Origin: Chrysaora quinquecirrha
Lineage: Eukaryota; Cnidaria; Scyphozoa; Semaeostomeae; Pelagiidae
Assembly: GCA_014526335.1 (NCBI GenBank)
Contig: JACTAT010000009.1
Span: 806,001 to 870,000, forward strand
Direction of reading: 5' to 3'
Length of the DNA: 64,000 nucleotides
The translations under genes were made by a program, and so were the position numbers. Of this stretch, positions 60,076 to 64,000 are shown one piece after another (within the stretch, counting starts at the first letter, position 1; each line of letters opens with the position of its first letter). A model generated the notes under the pieces. That model did not search any database. It saw nothing but the letters and a program-made list of their open reading frames with translations, and was not told where the DNA came from.

Positions 60076-60745
60076 TTAGGCCCTGGCCAAACAATCAAAC
60101 ATTGTTGATGAAACATTTCGGAATCTTTCTTTCAAGCGATGTTTGAACGTTTGACCACGTCACAAAACATTGCTTCAGAAGCGAAAATGAGCGAAATTTG
60201 CTCACAATGTCGTTTAAAATGTTTGAATGTTTGAAAAACAGGTAAGAATGCAGTTTAGGGGTCCCTAGTTACCTGTACATATTATTGTAATCAAACTGTA
60301 TTTTGATAACATTCGAAATAGCGCGAGCAGAAAGAACGAAAAGTAGAAATGGCGACCGATGACAAATTAACTATTTTGAACTCAAATAAATCCTTTTCAT
60401 AAAGAGTTTTCGTCAATGCAGGTAAGATTTGTTGTAAATTTGCAACATGTACACTGTTAAAGCGGGGGTTTGGGGGCCGCAGCCCCCAATATTGAACTAG
60501 GCCACATAGACTTAACAATGCTGGTAACTAGGGACCCCTAAACTGCAGTTGAACCGAAAAACATTACTGGACGCAGCGCAAAAATGATGGACGAGCAATG
60601 TTTTTCGACATGGCCGAGTGGGGAAACACCGAATGGCAAAAGAAATTCAAATGTGTGACAAACAGTGTTTGATAGTTCCCGTTAACTTCTCTGCTACAAT
60701 TTTTTTTTAAATAAGCGATTGGTTGGAATTTTGGCCAAGCCCTCA
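60076..60745. repeat. MITE family D copy split by a second element
   Basis: The left end is tta then ggccctggccaaacaatc. The element stops at about 60248 and resumes at about 60549 (aaaaacattactggacg ... tttgatagttcccg). A different inverted-repeat element lies in between. Confidence 0.65.
60249..60547. mobile_element. 299-bp non-autonomous element with 25-bp perfect TIRs, nested in a MITE
   Basis: TIRs tgcagtttaggggtccctag (60249-60273) and their exact complement (60523-60547) bound an interior that includes gggggtttgggggccgcagc. It encodes no transposase. Confidence 0.85.
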
Positions 60746-60749
60746 AAGT

Positions 60750-61080
60750 TGCTGAAATTTTCATCTAGTGTTGTGTTTTAGCTCTCACAGAATGACCGGT
60801 ACCTCCTAAAAACTCTTATTTTGGCTCTTTTCTTGCTTTTCCATGTAATTGGCAAGTTTGCAATGGAGTATTTCATAAGGAAGCTGTCTCAACAAAAAGT
60901 TAAACAAAATTTCAGCTCTAGTTTCTTATTGACCAGTTGCTTATTAAAAAAGTGTAGTGCTGAACAGTTACACACTTACACCCCCCTCATTTGGCCCCAT
61001 GTGCACTTTTTCAGATTGAGAGCAAATTTTGTCCTCCTTTCCTTGACGAATTCAGGGTGAAAAATAAATTTCACCGTAAA
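60750..61080. other. no gene recognised
   Basis: This sequence lies between the split MITE and the repeat upstream of the serpin gene. Short open frames lack any recognisable domain. Confidence 0.5.
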
Positions 61081-61082
61081 TT

Positions 61083-61432
61083 TCATACACGCTTTTTATT
61101 TTATAAGGAACCTACTTCCAGGCCTAGTTCTTTAAGTTCCTTATTTTGGGCCTCTTTTGAGGCAATTGTAGTGCCAAAAGTTCCTTAATAGTTCCTTAAT
61201 TGGTCTTAACAATAAAAGAGAGACATTTGCATGTGAGCAAAGCTCGAGACTACTGAAAGAAACATTGGATGCATGCTAAACGTACAATTTATATGATTTT
61301 CGACTGCAAATAAAAGTATTCAACATTCAAAAGTTCTTTAATGATTTTCTCTTTAGTAGTATAAGTTCTTTAAATTTTCGAGCTTTCTACATGTAGGTTC
61401 CTTATAAAGTGGTTCTTTATAAAAAATCGTGT
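61083..61432. repeat. ~350-bp repeat upstream of serpin (family H, forward)
   Basis: It begins tttataaggaacctacttcc and ends tgtaggttccttataaag, so it has inverted ends of its own. The interior has ttccttaatagttccttaat and gattttcgactgcaaat. An inverted copy lies at 63067-63468. Confidence 0.8.
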
Positions 61433-61617
61433 ATTTCTTAAAAGCGAATGATAAATGATTGAGCCTTCCCCTGAACAAACGTTGACATTGTCATCATTCG
61501 TGAGGTGAGGTGTTGATAGAAGGTCACAAAGCAAACAAGGTGTGCTGCCTTCCGTTCGGAGTTTTATTCTTCGACTTCCTCAGTAGCTAGTGGTAGAATC
61601 TACATTCCTCTGCTAAG

Positions 61618-62868
61618 ATGAAGGTCCTGTTAGGCCTTTTGCTTGTAGTTTACCTAACAAAATGTTTAGGAGATGATTTAACTAGAAGTGGACACAAACT
61701 CTTCGACGAAGCAACAACGAAATTCGCTCTTGGCCTTTACGATGAAATCGCACGTTCAACAGACGCCTCGAAAAACATCATCTTCTCTCCGCTTAGTATC
61801 TTCACTGCTTTTGGGATGCTGAAGGCCGGAGCCAAAGGAACAACAGCACAAGAAATGGATAAAGTAATGGAATGGAATGACTTGGTTTCAACTGACAAAT
61901 TAGACTCACACTCAGGACTGAAGAGACTGCTGAAACAGGTCTTTGAGCCTCTTGAACGCAATAACACCATCAAAGTCGCCAATAAATTGTGGATGCAGAG
62001 TGATTTCTGTAAAAGCAACTGCAAAAGATACGTCAAAACTCTGGAGAAGAACTACAAGGCCACTCTTCAAGAACTGAACTTCGTCAAGAACCCTGAAGCT
62101 TCCAGAACAAGTATAAACAAATGGGTTGAAGAACAAACAAACAACAGAATAAAAGATTTGATGCCAGCCGGAAGTGTGACTGCATTGACGAGATTCGTCC
62201 TCACGAATGCAATTTACTTCAAAGGAAAATGGAAGAGCCCATTTGACAAGAAAGACACTAGGGATGTCAGTTTTGAGGCTGTTGGAAAAAATGGCCTAAC
62301 ACGGAAACAAGTCCCAATGATGTACCAAAACGGGAGGTTTTACACCTCGGGGTTAATCCCCACAGCCCCATACCAATTGTTAGAGATGCCTTATGAAGGT
62401 GATGAGCTGTCCATGTTGATAATTTTGCCAAGAGATTTGAGTGTGATGAGAAACTTGGAAAGAACCGAGAGGTCTTATAAGGACTTCAACAAAATGCTCC
62501 GAGAATTATACGAATTCTCAGATACAAGTCTCGATGTCTATCTCCCAAAGTTCAAGACCTCAAGCGACCTAAATGTCAAGGAATACCTCCAAAAGATGGG
62601 CATGAGGAGTGTTTTCAACCCAGCAAAAGCAGATCTTTCTGGCATCACCGGCTACAGAGGCATGTATGTGAGTGCTGCAGTTCACAAGGCATTCATCAAT
62701 GTTGATGAAGAAGGCACAGAGGCAGCGGCAGCAACAGGCATCAATATCGCATTGGCAAGCTTACCTTTCCAATTCAGAGTAGACAAGCCATTCATGTTTG
62801 TGATAAGGCACAGAAAAACTGGAACCGTCTTGTTCATGGGGAGAATTGTCGACCCAACAGCAGCATAG
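61618..62868 (+). CDS. secreted serpin (serine protease inhibitor), intronless
   Basis: The 416-residue open frame starts with a signal peptide (MKVLLGLLLVVYLTKCLG), so the product is probably secreted. Serpin landmarks in order: NIIFSPLSIFTAFGMLKAGA, FVLTNAIYFKGKW, LLEMPYEGDELSMLIILP, LDVYLPKFK, AVHKAFINVDEEG, and the C-terminal DKPFMFVIRHRKTGTVLFMG. The hinge EEGTEAAAAT (about 364-373) matches the small-residue rule of inhibitory serpins. Counting a standard loop places P1-P1' at Ala380-Ser381, suggesting an elastase-like target; this is inferred. A CKSNC pair near residue 130 is unusual and might form a small loop. Length is normal for the family. AATAAA follows at 62947. No introns interrupt it, unlike the other genes here. 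Confidence 0.95.
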   Translation: MKVLLGLLLVVYLTKCLGDDLTRSGHKLFDEATTKFALGLYDEIARSTDASKNIIFSPLSIFTAFGMLKAGAKGTTAQEMDKVMEWNDLVSTDKLDSHSGLKRLLKQVFEPLERNNTIKVANKLWMQSDFCKSNCKRYVKTLEKNYKATLQELNFVKNPEASRTSINKWVEEQTNNRIKDLMPAGSVTALTRFVLTNAIYFKGKWKSPFDKKDTRDVSFEAVGKNGLTRKQVPMMYQNGRFYTSGLIPTAPYQLLEMPYEGDELSMLIILPRDLSVMRNLERTERSYKDFNKMLRELYEFSDTSLDVYLPKFKTSSDLNVKEYLQKMGMRSVFNPAKADLSGITGYRGMYVSAAVHKAFINVDEEGTEAAAATGINIALASLPFQFRVDKPFMFVIRHRKTGTVLFMGRIVDPTAA

Positions 62869-62946
62869 ACTTTGGACTGCGTGTTTTGTGATTCATAAAT
62901 GACTTAAGCTTTTATATTTGTGATTTTTTATATGAAGATTTTTTGC

Positions 62947-62952
62947 AATAAA
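62947..62952 (+). terminator. polyadenylation signal AATAAA of serpin gene
   Basis: A canonical hexamer in ttttgcaataaagttc lies 79 bases after the serpin stop. Confidence 0.75.
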
Positions 62953-62996
62953 GTTCATATTGCTGTTTAAATGTTGACCTGTATTTCTTATTTCAG

Positions 62997-63065
62997 TCTC
63001 CTACAATAGCCCGCTTGCTAGCGAATCTGCTGTGGTGGATACGCACTACTGTGGTGCGATCATCA
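62997..63065. repeat. family E fragment (CTAGCGAATC ... CACTACTGTGGTG)
   Basis: It reads cttgctagcgaatctgctg and tacgcactactgtggtg. It looks like a family E end into which the next repeat has inserted, because family E words resume near 63475. Confidence 0.55.
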
Positions 63066-63066
63066 C

Positions 63067-63468
63067 GCTCTTTTTTATATAGAACCACTTTATAAGGAGC
63101 CTACATGTAGAAGGCCTGAAAATTTAAAGAACTTATATTACTAAAGAGAAAATCATTAAGGAACTTTTCAATGTTGAATGCTTTTATCACTGCAAATAAT
63201 CAAGAATTAGAAAGCCGGCTCCATTCATTTGCAGTCGAAAATCACATACTGTAAATTGTACGTTAAGCATGTATCAAATGTTAACTTGAGAATTCTCGAG
63301 CTCTGCTTACATGCAAGTGTCTCTTTTTATTGTTAAGACCACCGTATGTGCAGTTAAATTAAGGAACTATTAAGGAACTTCTTGAATTACAATTGCCTCA
63401 AAAGAGGTCAAAAAATAAGGAGCTTTAAGAGCTAGGCCTTGAGGTAAGTTCCTTATAAAAAAAGCGCG
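63067..63468. repeat. ~400-bp repeat downstream of serpin (family H, inverted copy)
   Basis: It begins ccactttataaggagcctac and ends gtaagttccttataaaaaaa. It contains the reverse complement of the upstream copy over its whole length, with small indels (for example gcagtcgaaaatcac). Confidence 0.8.
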
Positions 63469-63704
63469 TGCAATGCTTGATGTGGCGGGTTAATATGCTT
63501 GCTGTGGTGGTAGTCTTTTTAGTTCCAACAGTTCAAAAGACTGCAGGGTTCAGTCACGGTAGGATTAAAAAGAAAAACATCAAAGGAAAACCTCAGTGTT
63601 TATATTTAAACTGATAATGTATATACAAACGGGGGCTTACAACTATTGGATAAAGAAGATACACTTTAAATTTAGTGGCAGGGGAAGATCAAAGGAAAGA
63701 GCTG

Positions 63705-64000
63705 GAACACACGTCTTCTTAAAAAAAGTGGTTTATAAGAAAGTGGGGCTCAACTTCTTAAAAAATTGAGAAAATTCATTAATGGATTCTTGAAACTTAA
63801 GCAAGTTCTGCTTCGTATTTTCACTCTTAAATGTTCTGCATTTTTTTGGTTCTTCTTCAGTTGCTTATCTTGCTATTTAATGAGTTTTAACATTATCTTT
63901 TGTGGAAAACGTGGTAATAATAGCATAAATTATGGAAATCTTGGAATCAAAGATTGTCTTTTCTAAAATCTTTGATAATAGTATGCTCCTTTGCACTAAG
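63705..64000. repeat. dispersed repeat, family F copy (runs off window)
   Basis: It contains tggtttataagaaagtgggg, aatggattcttgaaactt and cgtattttcactcttaa, in the same order as at 10525-10700. Confidence 0.6.

Overview
This is a window of animal nuclear DNA. Genes are split by short GT-AG introns, AT-rich introns are loaded with SINEs, palindromic MITEs and microsatellites, and the gene content is metazoan. The gene set and repeat style suggest an invertebrate, most likely an anthozoan cnidarian (coral or sea anemone). That placement is an inference; no species marker is visible. All exon models below were read by eye from splice sites, phase continuity and protein motifs.

Layout. 1-11500 (+): the last 13 coding exons of SMG9, a nonsense-mediated-decay factor; the N-terminal exons lie left of the window. 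Its introns hold a microsatellite, SINEs, a 1.08-kb foldback element and, on the opposite strand, a dead kelch-repeat gene fragment. 12218-13219 (-): a small two-exon gene for a charged 117-residue protein with three P-x-W-K/Q motifs, convergent with SMG9. 13220-16490: no gene seen, ending in a (TATAG)n tract. 16686-28790: a 12-kb satellite of about 62 copies of a 195-bp unit with a higher-order pattern, bordered on both sides by an older, related repeat in inverted orientation. 29437-59911 (-): a 33-coding-exon gene for a receptor guanylate-cyclase-like membrane protein. 61618-62868 (+): an intronless secreted serpin gene lying between two inverted copies of one repeat.

The most notable gene is the receptor. 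It has a signal peptide, a type-I periplasmic-binding-like ectodomain, an unusual run of EGF-like modules, one membrane helix, a degenerate kinase-homology domain and a dimerisation coiled coil. The coil then splices in phase onto only the C-terminal part of a cyclase domain. I could find no exons for the metal-binding half of the cyclase between 31635 and 36471, and what remains has lost the catalytic arginine. Two of its exons are each one base shorter than splice phase requires. Homopolymer undercalling could explain this, because the satellite also contains a stretch with systematically shortened homopolymers.

The genes show no operon-like relationship. The repeats include three SINE classes (two tRNA-like, one 5S-rRNA-like), at least five MITE or palindromic families, nested insertions and several minisatellites.
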